A DNA stretch of 64,000 nucleotides from Bacteroidaceae bacterium (lineage in GTDB: Bacteria > Bacteroidota > Bacteroidia > Bacteroidales > Bacteroidaceae), in assembly GCA_017469525.1 (NCBI GenBank), contig JAFUGG010000018.1:1-64000 (forward strand), in the 5' to 3' direction. The notes beneath the pieces were generated by a model, which ran no database searches, had not been told where the DNA came from, and saw nothing but the letters and a program-made list of their open reading frames with translations. The translations under genes were made by a program, and so were the position numbers. Below, in pieces: positions 32,620-40,905 of this stretch; the first letter of the stretch is position 1; the number at the start of each line of letters is the position of its first letter.

Positions 32620-34827
32620 ATGAAAATATCTGCATCTTTTTTCCTGTTCTTCTTTACTTTAATTGCTTCGGCACAGGAGCTCCGCGACTTAGGGGCGCGC
32701 CTTGGTGTAAAAGCATCCGAGAAGACCACCTTCCAGACGGCAGGACCTTGGAAGCCGGTCACGGACATCCGTTCCGACCTTGTAATGGTCTATGGTGCCA
32801 CCGACAACCGACGCATGACCTTTCGCGAGCGTGTAGAGTCGTGGCGGCAAAGAGGTTATACCACGCACTTCATGACAGGCATTGCCTGGGGCGACTATCA
32901 GGACTATTTCACGGGACAGTGGGACGGCAAGTGGCACCTCGACGAAGGGCAGAAGACGATGCAGGGTGACACCATCTGGCACGGACGACTCATCCCTTAT
33001 ATTATACCCACGAAGAACTACCTCGCTTATTTCAAGGAACGTCACATCAAGCCCGTGATAGACGCAGGCATAGATGCCATTTTCCTCGAGGAGCCAGAGT
33101 TCTGGGCAAGGGCTGGCTACAGCGAGGCCTTCAAGCGCGAATGGCAAGACTACTACGGCTTTCCCTGGCGACCTCAGCACGAGAGTGCGGAGAATACCTA
33201 CCTCTCCAACAAACTCAAGTACCACCTCTACTATCGTGCTCTCGATGAGGCTTTCGCGTATGCCAAGCAGTATGGGCGCGAGAAGGGGATGAACGTACGC
33301 TGTTATGTGCCGACGCATTCCCTGCTCAACTATTCCCAATGGCAGATTGTCTCGCCCGAAGCCTCGCTTGCTTCGATGGAGAGCTGCGACGGCTACATCG
33401 CACAGGTATGGACGGGAACATCGCGCGAGCCTAACTACTTCAACGGCAAAGCCAAGGAACGTGTCTTCGAGACGGCATTTCTGGAGTACGGCTGTATGGA
33501 GTCCATGACACGACCCACAGGCCGCAAGATGTTCTTCCTGACCGACCCCATCGAGGACAGAGCAAAGGATTGGGAGGATTACAAACGCAACTATCAGGCG
33601 ACTTTCACTGCCCAGTTGCTATACCCGCAGATTGCCGACTACGAGGTGATGCCATGGCCCGACCGCATCTACGAAGGCTTGTATAAAGTGAGCGCCAATA
33701 GCAACGAAAGAGCCCACATCCCTCGTTTCTACTCCACGCAGATGCAGGTGATGATTAACACGCTGAACCACATGCCACTTTCCCAGAATCGGGTCAGCGG
33801 CTCACAAGGCATCTCTGTCCTGATGTCGAATTCCATGATGTTCCAACGCTCGCCTCGACCAGTGGAAGGTTACGACGATCCGCAGCTCTCCAACTTTTAC
33901 GGCGAGGCGCTTCCCCTCTTGAAACGAGGCATTCCCGTCAGCATCACGCACATCGAAAACGTGGGTTATCCGGAAACTTGGAAGGACGTGCAGGTGCTCT
34001 TGATGTCCTACAGCAACATGAAACCCCTCTCGCCCGATGCACATACTTATCTTGCTGAATGGGTAAAAAAGGGCGGTTTCATCGTATATTCTGGACGTGA
34101 CGACGACACTTATCAAGGAGTGCAGGAGTGGTGGAACCAAGGTGAGATGCACTATGCCGCTCCTTCCGAGCACCTCTTTTCCTTGATGGGTATTCCCGAG
34201 AAAGCAACCGAGGGCATATATAAATATGGTAAGGGCAAGGTCTATGTTTTGAGGCACGACCCGAAGGAATATGTTCTCGAGAAGGGGGGCGACAAGAAAC
34301 TCGTAGAGGTGGTAGAGAAGGCATATGACAAGTTGCAGCAGAAGAACTCTTTCTATCTGGAACGAGGCCCTTACACCCTTGTCGCCGTGCTCGACGAAGG
34401 GATTGTCAGCAACACTCCATTTACAAAAAAAGGCCATTTCATCGAACTTTTTTCACCTGAACTTGCTTATCGTTCAGAGATAAATGTCATGCCTGGGCAG
34501 CAAGGTTTCTTCTTCGATTTAACCAAAATCGACAAGAAACGTCCGCAGGTAATTGCAGCTGCTTCGCGTCAGTATGACGAGCAGACGACCGATGATGGCT
34601 TCAGCTTCACATGCAAGTCGCCTCTGAACACCACCAACATCGTTTGTCTCTATCTGCCCAAAGACTACAAGTCAGGCCATTTCACCCTGACCGATGCGGA
34701 AGGCAACACGGTCAACCACGAAATGAAGGTCATAACGGCTCCCGCCAACACCTTGGCCGGCCGACTCTTCTGGCTCTCGTTCGAGAACTCTCCAGACGGC
34801 ATAAAGGTTCAAATAAAGAAAAACTAA
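32620..34827 (+). CDS. Secreted TIM-barrel glycoside hydrolase-like protein
   Basis: 735 aa. A signal peptide (MKISASFFLFFFTLIASAQ) precedes a barrel-like domain. VIDAGIDAIFLEEPEFWARAG contains a likely catalytic or binding Glu pair. Later, VLLMSYSNMKPLSPDAHTYL and WVKKGGFIVYSG resemble the glutaminase-like domain of beta-galactosidases of the GH42 type. I cannot name the CAZy family. The gene is followed 5 bp later by an alpha-L-fucosidase, and a sialidase lies nearby, which suggests degradation of host or plant glycans in the periplasm. Confidence 0.65.
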   Translation: MKISASFFLFFFTLIASAQELRDLGARLGVKASEKTTFQTAGPWKPVTDIRSDLVMVYGATDNRRMTFRERVESWRQRGYTTHFMTGIAWGDYQDYFTGQWDGKWHLDEGQKTMQGDTIWHGRLIPYIIPTKNYLAYFKERHIKPVIDAGIDAIFLEEPEFWARAGYSEAFKREWQDYYGFPWRPQHESAENTYLSNKLKYHLYYRALDEAFAYAKQYGREKGMNVRCYVPTHSLLNYSQWQIVSPEASLASMESCDGYIAQVWTGTSREPNYFNGKAKERVFETAFLEYGCMESMTRPTGRKMFFLTDPIEDRAKDWEDYKRNYQATFTAQLLYPQIADYEVMPWPDRIYEGLYKVSANSNERAHIPRFYSTQMQVMINTLNHMPLSQNRVSGSQGISVLMSNSMMFQRSPRPVEGYDDPQLSNFYGEALPLLKRGIPVSITHIENVGYPETWKDVQVLLMSYSNMKPLSPDAHTYLAEWVKKGGFIVYSGRDDDTYQGVQEWWNQGEMHYAAPSEHLFSLMGIPEKATEGIYKYGKGKVYVLRHDPKEYVLEKGGDKKLVEVVEKAYDKLQQKNSFYLERGPYTLVAVLDEGIVSNTPFTKKGHFIELFSPELAYRSEINVMPGQQGFFFDLTKIDKKRPQVIAAASRQYDEQTTDDGFSFTCKSPLNTTNIVCLYLPKDYKSGHFTLTDAEGNTVNHEMKVITAPANTLAGRLFWLSFENSPDGIKVQIKKN

Positions 34828-34832
34828 CAACC

Positions 34833-36305
34833 ATGAAACGAATAGTATTTTCATTTTTTCATTGTTTCATTTCTTCATTATTCATCGCTGCCCAGAAGAA
34901 TGCGCCCGAGCCGATTGGTCCGCTGCCCTCGCCCCAGCAAGTGGAATGGCAGAAGATGGAGACCTATGCCTTCATCCATTACGGTCTGAACACCTTTACC
35001 GACAAGGAATGGGGCTATGGCGATACTGACCCTAAGGCGTTCAACCCCAGTCGGATGGATGTGGAGCAGTGGGTGCGCACGTTCAAGCAGGCGGGCATGA
35101 AGGGCGTCATCATCGTGGCCAAGCATCACGATGGCTTCACGATGTGGCCCTCGCCGCTGACCGATTACAACATCACACATTCTTCCTACGATGGGCCGAA
35201 GAACAAGGACGGCAAAGTCGATGTGCTGGCTGAGCTCCGAAAAGCGTGCGACAAGTATGGCCTCAAGATGGGTGTGTACCTCTCGCCCTGGGACAGGAAC
35301 CATGCCGAGTACGGTCGCCAGGCCTATGTGGAATACTACCATCAGCAGCTCGAACAGCTCACCACCGAATACGGTCCGCTCTTCGAGGTATGGCTCGACG
35401 GCGCGAATGGTGGCGACGGCTATTACGGCGGGGCACGCGAGACGAGGAAGATAGACCGTCGGGGCTACTACGACTTACCCAAGATTCATTCCATCATCCT
35501 CAGAAACCAGCCCCAGGCCATCATCTTCAGCGACGGAGGTCCCGGTTGTCGTTGGGTGGGCAACGAGCGAGGCGAAGCGGGCATCCCCAACTGGTCGTTC
35601 CTCAAGAAGGACGAGGTCTATCCAGGCATGCCGAACAGCGAGGTGCTGGGCAGCGGCTTCCCCGATGGCGACATCTGGGTGGCTGCAGAGTGCGATGTCT
35701 CCATCCGTCCGGGCTGGTTCTATCATCCCGAGGAGGACAGCAAGGTGAAGACGCCCGAGCAACTGGTTGACATCTATTATAAGTCTGTCGGAAGGAACGC
35801 GACCTTCTTGCTGAACTTCCCCGTCGACCGAGAGGGTAGGGTGAATGCCATCGACAGCACCAACGCCGTCCGTTTCCGTCAGATAATCGATGCAGAGTTC
35901 AAGACGAATCTCCTGCGTAAAGCCAAGGTCACAGCCAGCAGTGAGCGCGGTAAGAGTTTTAGAGCCAAGAAGTTGAACGACGGCAAGTGGAACACCTATT
36001 GGGCAACGCCAGACGGCGAGACGACAGGCTCCGTCACCTTCACCTTCACCAGGCCCACCCGCATGAACCGCCTCCTCCTGCAAGAGTTCATCCCTCTGGG
36101 ACAAAGGGTAGTACGCTTCGAGGCAGAAGCCTTAATAGATGGCAAATGGACAGCAATCGACCCGGGCGAGCCCTTCGGCAACATCGGCTACAAGCGCATC
36201 TTGCGTTTCGCCACCATTCAGGCCACATCCATCCGCATCAACTTCCTCGAATCCAGAGGTCCGCTCTGCATCTCCGGCATCGAAGCCTACTGCGCTCCGG
36301 AATAA
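34833..36305 (+). CDS. Alpha-L-fucosidase, GH29
   Basis: 490 aa from ATG 34833; a longer frame upstream belongs to the preceding gene's region. It has a signal peptide (MKRIVFSFFHCFISSLFIAA). GH29 motifs: WFxxxRFGMFIHYG-like YAFIHYGLNTF, AKHHDGFTMWPS, VYLSPWDRN, and FEVWLDGANG with the catalytic Asp nucleophile. A C-terminal discoidin-like domain (WATPDGETTGSVTFTF) may bind glycans. It releases terminal fucose. The signal-peptide DNA is an unusual run of TTTCATT words. It is in one operon with the upstream hydrolase. Confidence 0.9.
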   Translation: MKRIVFSFFHCFISSLFIAAQKNAPEPIGPLPSPQQVEWQKMETYAFIHYGLNTFTDKEWGYGDTDPKAFNPSRMDVEQWVRTFKQAGMKGVIIVAKHHDGFTMWPSPLTDYNITHSSYDGPKNKDGKVDVLAELRKACDKYGLKMGVYLSPWDRNHAEYGRQAYVEYYHQQLEQLTTEYGPLFEVWLDGANGGDGYYGGARETRKIDRRGYYDLPKIHSIILRNQPQAIIFSDGGPGCRWVGNERGEAGIPNWSFLKKDEVYPGMPNSEVLGSGFPDGDIWVAAECDVSIRPGWFYHPEEDSKVKTPEQLVDIYYKSVGRNATFLLNFPVDREGRVNAIDSTNAVRFRQIIDAEFKTNLLRKAKVTASSERGKSFRAKKLNDGKWNTYWATPDGETTGSVTFTFTRPTRMNRLLLQEFIPLGQRVVRFEAEALIDGKWTAIDPGEPFGNIGYKRILRFATIQATSIRINFLESRGPLCISGIEAYCAPE

Positions 36306-36332
36306 TTAAAAGTTAAAGATAAAGAAAAAAAT

Positions 36333-36362
36333 AAAGCCCTCGCCAATCACGGCGGGGGCTTT
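36333..36362 (+). terminator. Hairpin after the fucosidase gene
   Basis: AAAGCCCTCGCC, AATCAC loop, GGCGGGGGCTTT. The stem is strong but no T-run follows. Confidence 0.55.
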
Positions 36363-36368
36363 ATGGTT

Positions 36369-36485
36369 CTTAGAATCTTTAGAGTCCTTAAGGTCCTTAG
36401 AGTCCTTAGAGCCCTTAACGTCCTTAAAGTCCTTAAGGTCCTTAAGGTCCCTAACGTCTCAAAAGTCCTCAAGGCCCTTAGAAGC
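36369..36485. repeat. 9-bp tandem repeat, 13 units
   Basis: Units vary around CTTAAGGTC (CTTAGAGTC, CTTAACGTC, CTTAAAGTC). AAGGTCCTT is a near-palindrome across unit joints. Because 9 is divisible by 3 the repeat is open in frame (a VLK/VLR repeat), but there is no sign that it is translated. It differs from the 22-bp arrays. Confidence 0.85.
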
Positions 36486-36542
36486 AAAGCAGCCCAGAGC
36501 ACACGCCCCGAGCTGACTGCTTTCTGCCCTTTCAGGGCTTCC

Positions 36543-36578
36543 CTTTCCCCCCTCCCTTCAGGGAGGGGACGGGGGTAG
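36543..36578. repeat. G/C-rich palindromic element at the 3' end of the HU-like gene
   Basis: CTTTCCCCCCTCCCTTCAGG, then GAGGGGACGGGGGTAGG. It lies 2 bp from the HU-like gene's stop (minus strand). Confidence 0.75.
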
Positions 36579-36580
36579 GC

Positions 36581-37042
36581 TTACTCCAGGCCCTGAATCG
36601 TGTCCTCGTTCCTGATCACCTCGATGGCGTCGGCCTGTGCCTTGCGCGAAGGCACGAGCTGGAAGGTCGCCTCGCTGCGGAGGTTCTCGAAGCTCTTGCC
36701 AGGCGTCCAGCGCACATTCACATCCTCGATGTAGTTGATGTTGAAGTCGTCGGTAGTCTTCGCACCCTTAGTGGCAAGCTCAACGTGGAAGTCACCGAGG
36801 TCGCCAATCTTCACCTTGTTGCCAGCCAAGAGCTGTTCACGAAGGCAAGCCACCGCATCGGTCAAGACGCCCTTGATGGTGCCCTTCGAGAAAGGCGAAT
36901 GATGGTCAGCAATGTGCTTGCAGAAAGTGTCGAAAGAGAGAACCTCGTCAACTTGTGCTGCGCCATAGGCTTTTGTCTCGGTGATGTCGGCTTTTTTAGT
37001 ACCAGGATTTGCACTCTTGATGGAAATGCTGTAATTAATCAT
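36581..37042 (-). CDS. HU-like DNA-binding protein with extended C-terminus
   Basis: 153 aa from ATG 37042. It begins INYSISIKSANPGTKKADIT and has the HU-type core (DTFCKHIADHHSPFSKGTIKGVLTDAVACLREQLLAGNKVKIGDLGDFHVEL). The Bacteroidetes version of this family (HU-like, about 150 aa) extends beyond the usual 90 aa with a tail (RWTPGKSFENLRSEATFQLV). It is expected to coat or bend DNA. A 22-bp array and a large spacer lie upstream. Confidence 0.85.
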   Translation of the reverse strand: MINYSISIKSANPGTKKADITETKAYGAAQVDEVLSFDTFCKHIADHHSPFSKGTIKGVLTDAVACLREQLLAGNKVKIGDLGDFHVELATKGAKTTDDFNINYIEDVNVRWTPGKSFENLRSEATFQLVPSRKAQADAIEVIRNEDTIQGLE

Positions 37043-37128
37043 AATAGTAAATTTTAAATGGTTAATAGTTAATAGGTTAATTAGTTCGCATGTGTAGGCT
37101 GAAAAGATGACACGAAATGTTTCCAAAA

Positions 37129-37222
37129 GGGACACGTCCCTATTGGCAACGCGACACGTCCCTATTGGCAACGCGACACGTCCCTATGGCCAACGGGACA
37201 CGTCCCTATGGCCAACGCGACT
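37129..37222. repeat. 22-bp periodic array (4 full units)
   Basis: GACACGTCCCTAT recurs from 37131, 37153, 37175 and 37197, 22 bp apart. The core GGGACACGTCCC is a perfect palindrome and is the same as units in the 12.6-kb array. It lies upstream of the HU-like gene. Confidence 0.85.
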
Positions 37223-37417
37223 AAAGGATATTGAAAACGTCACATGTGAAGATGGCCAATTTGACTGCAGTCGATAAAAAACTTCACATGATTTTCGGTC
37301 TGACTTTTCAGAACCTTCACGCTTTTATATACAGGGCACCCCCCTTTTTTTTAACCCCAAGGCCCCAAAAAGATGCAAAAAAACATGGTTTTGCAATCTC
37401 CAGTTGTCAAAAAATAG

Positions 37418-37425
37418 TATATTTG
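37418..37425 (+). promoter_or_regulatory. Orphan -7-like box
   Basis: TATATTTG with TTTG 24 bp upstream. No ORF is convincing in the next 110 bp before the stronger TATCTTTG box. It could start a longer form of leader RNA 2. The region 37223-37417 shows nothing else. Confidence 0.4.
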
Positions 37426-37533
37426 CAGAAAAAGAAAGAAAAGGAGAACCAGTAATAGGCCCTTTGAGGAATAAAAGAAGAGAAGACAGAAAGAAAAACC
37501 TGTTTTCTCTTTCTTTGTATATATGTTTTTTTG

Positions 37534-37541
37534 TATCTTTG
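37534..37541 (+). promoter_or_regulatory. -7 promoter box upstream of leader RNA 2
   Basis: TATCTTTG, with TTTG at 37514 (16 bp, shorter than usual). The leader would be about 300 nt, like that of leader RNA 1. Confidence 0.65.
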
Positions 37542-37547
37542 CAGAGC

Positions 37548-37848
37548 GTTCCGCTCATAGAAGGAGCGCTTTGGTGCTAAATGCATCCAAGAATGGGCAA
37601 TAATAGCCTCAGCGGAGGTGCCCATATATTTTATTGGTAAATAGATAGTTGTATCTATATTCTGTAGGCTTCACGCTAAATAAGACCAAAATTAACTGAA
37701 AGAGCCTTATGGAATTCGGATACACCTTGTATTAGGTGTACCTGTTTCATATATATCTTTCAGGGATTGGTCTCCTAGCGTGAGTGTATATGGACGTGGT
37801 ACACTTTCTTTCTATCTGTACTTTATCGTTTCACGCTAAAAAGACCAA
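37548..37848 (+). ncRNA. Structured leader RNA 2 of the methylase operon
   Basis: The conserved hairpin is TGGGC-AATAATAG-CCTC-AGCG-GAGG-T-GCCCA (37594-37624), followed by ATTGG at 37633, as in leader RNA 1. Downstream, copy A (37670-37690, CACGCTAAATAAGACCA) can pair with A' (37767-37783, TGGTCTCCTAGCGTG). Between them are stems ACTGAAAG/CTTTCAGG and ACACCT/AGGTGT. A second direct copy A2 (37830-37850, CACGCTAAAAAGACCA) ends on the methylase ATG at 37849. Pairing A'-A2 would cover the start codon; A-A' would free it. A translational switch is inferred. A family name is not known to me. Confidence 0.6.
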
Positions 37849-38535
37849 ATGACACAAAAGGACGATAAAAATGAAAAACAGGTAGTTTCACGTCAACGCG
37901 TAGCTGACCATGGCGAGGTATATACAGCCAAGCGCGAGGTCAATGCTATGCTCGACCTGGTGAAGGAAGAGACGGAGCGCATAGACTCCCGCTTCCTGGA
38001 ACCCGCATGCGGCACGGGGAACTTCCTTGTAGAGATTCTTAACCGTAAAATGGAAGTGGTGAAGAGGCGCTTTGCCCGCAACCGCTTCGAGTATGACCTT
38101 GCCTCGGCACAGGCCGTCAGTTCGATTTATGGCATCGAACTTCTGCCCGACAATGTGGAGAACTGCCGAGGAAGGCTTCTTGTGCAGTATCTCGACACTT
38201 ACCGTCAGCACCTTTCTGCAGATGCTTCGCCCGAGTTGGAGCGATGCATCCGTTTCCTGTTAACCAAGAACATTCTTTGTGGCGACGCCCTGACCATGCT
38301 TCAGGAGGACGGGACACCCATCACCTTCTGCGAATGGACATTTATCGGCATGGACGGCAAGGTGAAGCGGCGCGACTTTGAACTGGCTGAACTTCTTCGT
38401 AATGTGGAGTTCGACAAGCCTAAGCCCGGCGAATATGGGAACCTCTTCAGCGACTTGGACGAACCAGTCTTCATGCCTCTGCCCAAGCGCGAATACCCTT
38501 TGACTGACTACCTAAAACTACCCGACTATGAGTAA
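37849..38535 (+). CDS. DNA methyltransferase-like subunit (N6-adenine type, motif I only)
   Basis: 228 aa. GEVYTAKREVNAML followed by FLEPACGTGNFLVEIL is the N-terminal and motif I (SAM-binding) part of Eco57I-type N6-adenine methylases. IYGIELLPDNVENCRGRLL is motif II-like. No (N/D)PPY motif is present, so it is not a complete enzyme. The end (PLTDYLKLPDYE) overlaps the next gene by 8 bp. It likely acts with that larger methylase as a two-part enzyme. The leader RNA's third repeat covers its ATG. Confidence 0.78.
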   Translation: MTQKDDKNEKQVVSRQRVADHGEVYTAKREVNAMLDLVKEETERIDSRFLEPACGTGNFLVEILNRKMEVVKRRFARNRFEYDLASAQAVSSIYGIELLPDNVENCRGRLLVQYLDTYRQHLSADASPELERCIRFLLTKNILCGDALTMLQEDGTPITFCEWTFIGMDGKVKRRDFELAELLRNVEFDKPKPGEYGNLFSDLDEPVFMPLPKREYPLTDYLKLPDYE

Positions 38536-40066
38536 GTTGAACTACAACCCCGATGTGCTGTCGTGCTTGGCAAACCTGAGCAACGACGAAGTGTTCACGC
38601 CGCCCAGTCTTGCCAACCAGATGTTGGATATGTTGCCGCAGGAGCTGTTCCGTAGTACTGACACGAAGTTCCTTGACCCTTGCGCGAAGAGCGGCGTCTT
38701 TCTTCGCGAGATTGCCAAAAGACTGATTGCAGGCTTGGCAGACAAGATTCCCGATTTGCAGGAACGTATCGACCACATCATGCACCATCAGCTCTATGGC
38801 ATCGCCATCACCCGCCTGACCTCGTTGATGAGCCGCCGCAGCCTCTATTGTTCGAAGAATGCAAGCGGGAAGTACGCCCTCTCGCAATTCGGCACAGAAG
38901 ATGGCAACATCCGCTTCAAAGACATTCGCCACACTTGGCAAAATGGGAAATGCAAGTACTGCGGAGCCTCGCAAGAAGTCTATGACCGAGGCGACGACCT
39001 TGAATCCCATGCCTACGAGTTTATCCACACAGACAAAACTAATACATTATATAATAATATGACTTTCGATGTAATAATAGGCAACCCGCCGTATCAGTTG
39101 AGTGATGGAGGAAATGGTGCAAGCGCAATCCCTATTTATCATAAATTTATCACTCAGGCAATCAAACTGAAGCCAAGATATTTGACGATGATTATTCCTT
39201 CAAGGTGGATGACTGGAGGTAGAGGATTGGATGATTTTAGGAAAACTTTTCTTGCAGACAATAGGCTTTCTGTTATTCACGACTTTAAGGATGCTTCTCT
39301 TTGTTTTTCAGGTGTGGAAATAAAGGGCGGGGTTAATTATTTCCTATGGGAAAGAGATAAAGTCTCCCCTTTATGTTTAATTATAAATGATAATGGCAGT
39401 GATGAAGTGAAAGAATGTAAGCGTCCACTAATAGAAAAGGGGTGCGATGTGTTTATTAGGAACAATGACTTAATTACTATTTATAGAAAGGTTAATTCAA
39501 GAAAAGAGAGGTCATTCTCTGATATTGTTTCCTCAATGAAACCTTATGGTTTACGAGGCGACTTCTTCAAAAGTCCACAAAAATATGGGCTACCAGCGAT
39601 AAGCGAAAAACCTATCAAAGATGGATATGTAATATATGGCTTGGATGAAAAGATGAAACGAAGTCGTAGATATATTCCTATAAATTATCCTCTTCCTAAA
39701 AAGGATGACATAGAGAAGTTTAAACTTTTTATGTCACGTAATCAAGGAGAAGGTATTTTAGGTGAGACTTTTGTCCCTCCTGTTTTTGCAAAACCTAACG
39801 AACTGTGTACTGAGACATTTGTAGTAATTGGAGGCTTTGATAATGAACAGGAAATGTATAATTGTTGGTCTTACATGAAGACAAAGTTTTTCAGGACGAT
39901 GCTTGGTATGAAGAAAAACGATCAAGGTTGCGGTCAATCTGTATATCAATTCGTCCCCCTTCAAGATTTCAGCAAGCCTTGGACGGATGAAGAACTCTAT
40001 AAGAAGTACGGCTTGACAGAAGAAGAGATTCAGTTCATCGAGTCGATGATAAGGCCAATGGAATAA
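38528..40066 (+). CDS. Eco57I-type DNA methyltransferase / restriction-modification protein
   Basis: 512 aa. DEVFTPPSLANQMLDML and FLDPCAKSGVFLREIAKR give motif I; NPPYQLSDGG near residue 182 is motif IV of N6-adenine methylases. A zinc-like CKYCG precedes it. The DNA of 38528-39035 has core-like GC, whereas about 39036-39950 is strongly AT-rich and then returns to normal. The break falls just before the NPPY motif, so the catalytic/target-recognition part seems to have been replaced by recombination. It modifies DNA; the partner nuclease is probably the helicase at 40906. Confidence 0.85.
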   Translation: MSKLNYNPDVLSCLANLSNDEVFTPPSLANQMLDMLPQELFRSTDTKFLDPCAKSGVFLREIAKRLIAGLADKIPDLQERIDHIMHHQLYGIAITRLTSLMSRRSLYCSKNASGKYALSQFGTEDGNIRFKDIRHTWQNGKCKYCGASQEVYDRGDDLESHAYEFIHTDKTNTLYNNMTFDVIIGNPPYQLSDGGNGASAIPIYHKFITQAIKLKPRYLTMIIPSRWMTGGRGLDDFRKTFLADNRLSVIHDFKDASLCFSGVEIKGGVNYFLWERDKVSPLCLIINDNGSDEVKECKRPLIEKGCDVFIRNNDLITIYRKVNSRKERSFSDIVSSMKPYGLRGDFFKSPQKYGLPAISEKPIKDGYVIYGLDEKMKRSRRYIPINYPLPKKDDIEKFKLFMSRNQGEGILGETFVPPVFAKPNELCTETFVVIGGFDNEQEMYNCWSYMKTKFFRTMLGMKKNDQGCGQSVYQFVPLQDFSKPWTDEELYKKYGLTEEEIQFIESMIRPME

Positions 40067-40070
40067 AGTT

Positions 40071-40098
40071 TCCCCTAACTTCTCCTAAAGGAAGGGGA
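40071..40098. repeat. Degenerate palindromic element after the methylase
   Basis: TCCCCTAACTTCTCC, then TAAAGGAAGGGGA. It is shorter and less G/C-rich than other copies but has the same layout. Confidence 0.55.
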
Positions 40099-40154
40099 TT
40101 AAAAACAAGAGTATAACAATTTAGGCGCTCTTTGACAAGATTTTGATTGGAAAG

Positions 40155-40186
40155 TTTGGAAGTTTCGGATAACCTCGCTACCTTTG
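40155..40186 (+). promoter_or_regulatory. Promoter of the MntA-HepT pair
   Basis: TTTG at 40155-40158 and TACCTTTG at 40179-40186, 20 bp apart: a full consensus. The toxin-antitoxin pair thus has its own promoter inside the restriction island. Confidence 0.75.
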
Positions 40187-40208
40187 CACTCGGTTAAACT
40201 ATATAACG

Positions 40209-40502
40209 ATGTTGGAACTTCAAGATTGTACTCATAAACTGGTTGCTTTTAAGCAAGCTTTTGGCAAGCAGTATGGTATAACGAAACTCGGCATCTTCGG
40301 TTCTGTAGCCAGACAGGAGAATACCGAGGACAGTGATATTGACATCGTTATAGAGGTTGAAAAGCCCACACTCTCTTTGATGTATGAGCTGAAGGAGGCT
40401 TTGAAAAACCTGTTCAATTGTAATGTTGATTTAGTCAGGTTCCGTTCAACTCTTCGTCCTCTGTTTAAGTCGAACATCTTAAACGATGCTGTGTATGTAT
40501 AG
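40209..40502 (+). CDS. mntA: MntA-type minimal nucleotidyltransferase (antitoxin)
   Basis: 97 aa. GIFGSVARQENTEDSDIDIVIE is the GSxxRxxxxxxSDxD motif of minimal nucleotidyltransferases. In type VII toxin-antitoxin systems MntA adds AMP to the HepT toxin and silences it. The next gene overlaps by 8 bp and encodes the partner. Cytoplasmic. Confidence 0.9.
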   Translation: MLELQDCTHKLVAFKQAFGKQYGITKLGIFGSVARQENTEDSDIDIVIEVEKPTLSLMYELKEALKNLFNCNVDLVRFRSTLRPLFKSNILNDAVYV

Positions 40503-40866
40503 TGAGGATTTAGAAATAAGAGACAGACTGGAGGACATTCTTGAATCCATTGATCTGATTCAGGAATGGAGTAAGGGAATGACTGAATTGCATGACTTCA
40601 TGATTTCTCCAAACCGAGTGATGGCTTTCAATGCCTGTGTGATGAGACTGCAAGTGATTGGCGAGCATGTGGGCAAACTGATGAAAGAAGAAAGCAAGCC
40701 CTTGGACAAATATACGGAAATTCCCTGGCATGCTATTTATGGGTTGAGAAACATTATTTCCCATGAATATGCAAACATAGATGAGGCAATCATTATTTCA
40801 GCCATCAATGAGGATTTGCCAAAGCTAAGAACTGTAATAGAGGAACTTCTTAGACAGTACTCCTAA
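40495..40866 (+). CDS. hepT: HepT-type HEPN RNase toxin
   Basis: 123 aa from ATG 40495 (an upstream ATG at 40486 is possible). The all-helical DUF86/HEPN pattern ends with RNIISHEYANID, giving the RNase motif R-x4-H plus the Tyr that MntA modifies in related pairs (RxxxxHxY). The toxin cleaves RNA when unmodified. It lies between the methylase and the helicase, so it may guard the island against loss. Confidence 0.9.
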   Translation: MYSEDLEIRDRLEDILESIDLIQEWSKGMTELHDFMISPNRVMAFNACVMRLQVIGEHVGKLMKEESKPLDKYTEIPWHAIYGLRNIISHEYANIDEAIIISAINEDLPKLRTVIEELLRQYS

Positions 40867-40905
40867 TCATTTTCTTTAATGTGAGCGCCATAACAGAAAT
40901 GCGTT

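Noticed and set aside
37231-37455. 74-codon ORF in the spacer before leader RNA 2
   Set aside because: Low-complexity Lys-rich end, no promoter placed for it, and it crosses an orphan -7 box.
37670-37783. Invertible promoter flanked by inverted repeats
   Set aside because: A and A' do form inverted repeats, but no promoter box lies between them and no recombinase is near; the third, direct copy at the ATG fits an RNA switch better. Reads in both orientations would reopen the idea.
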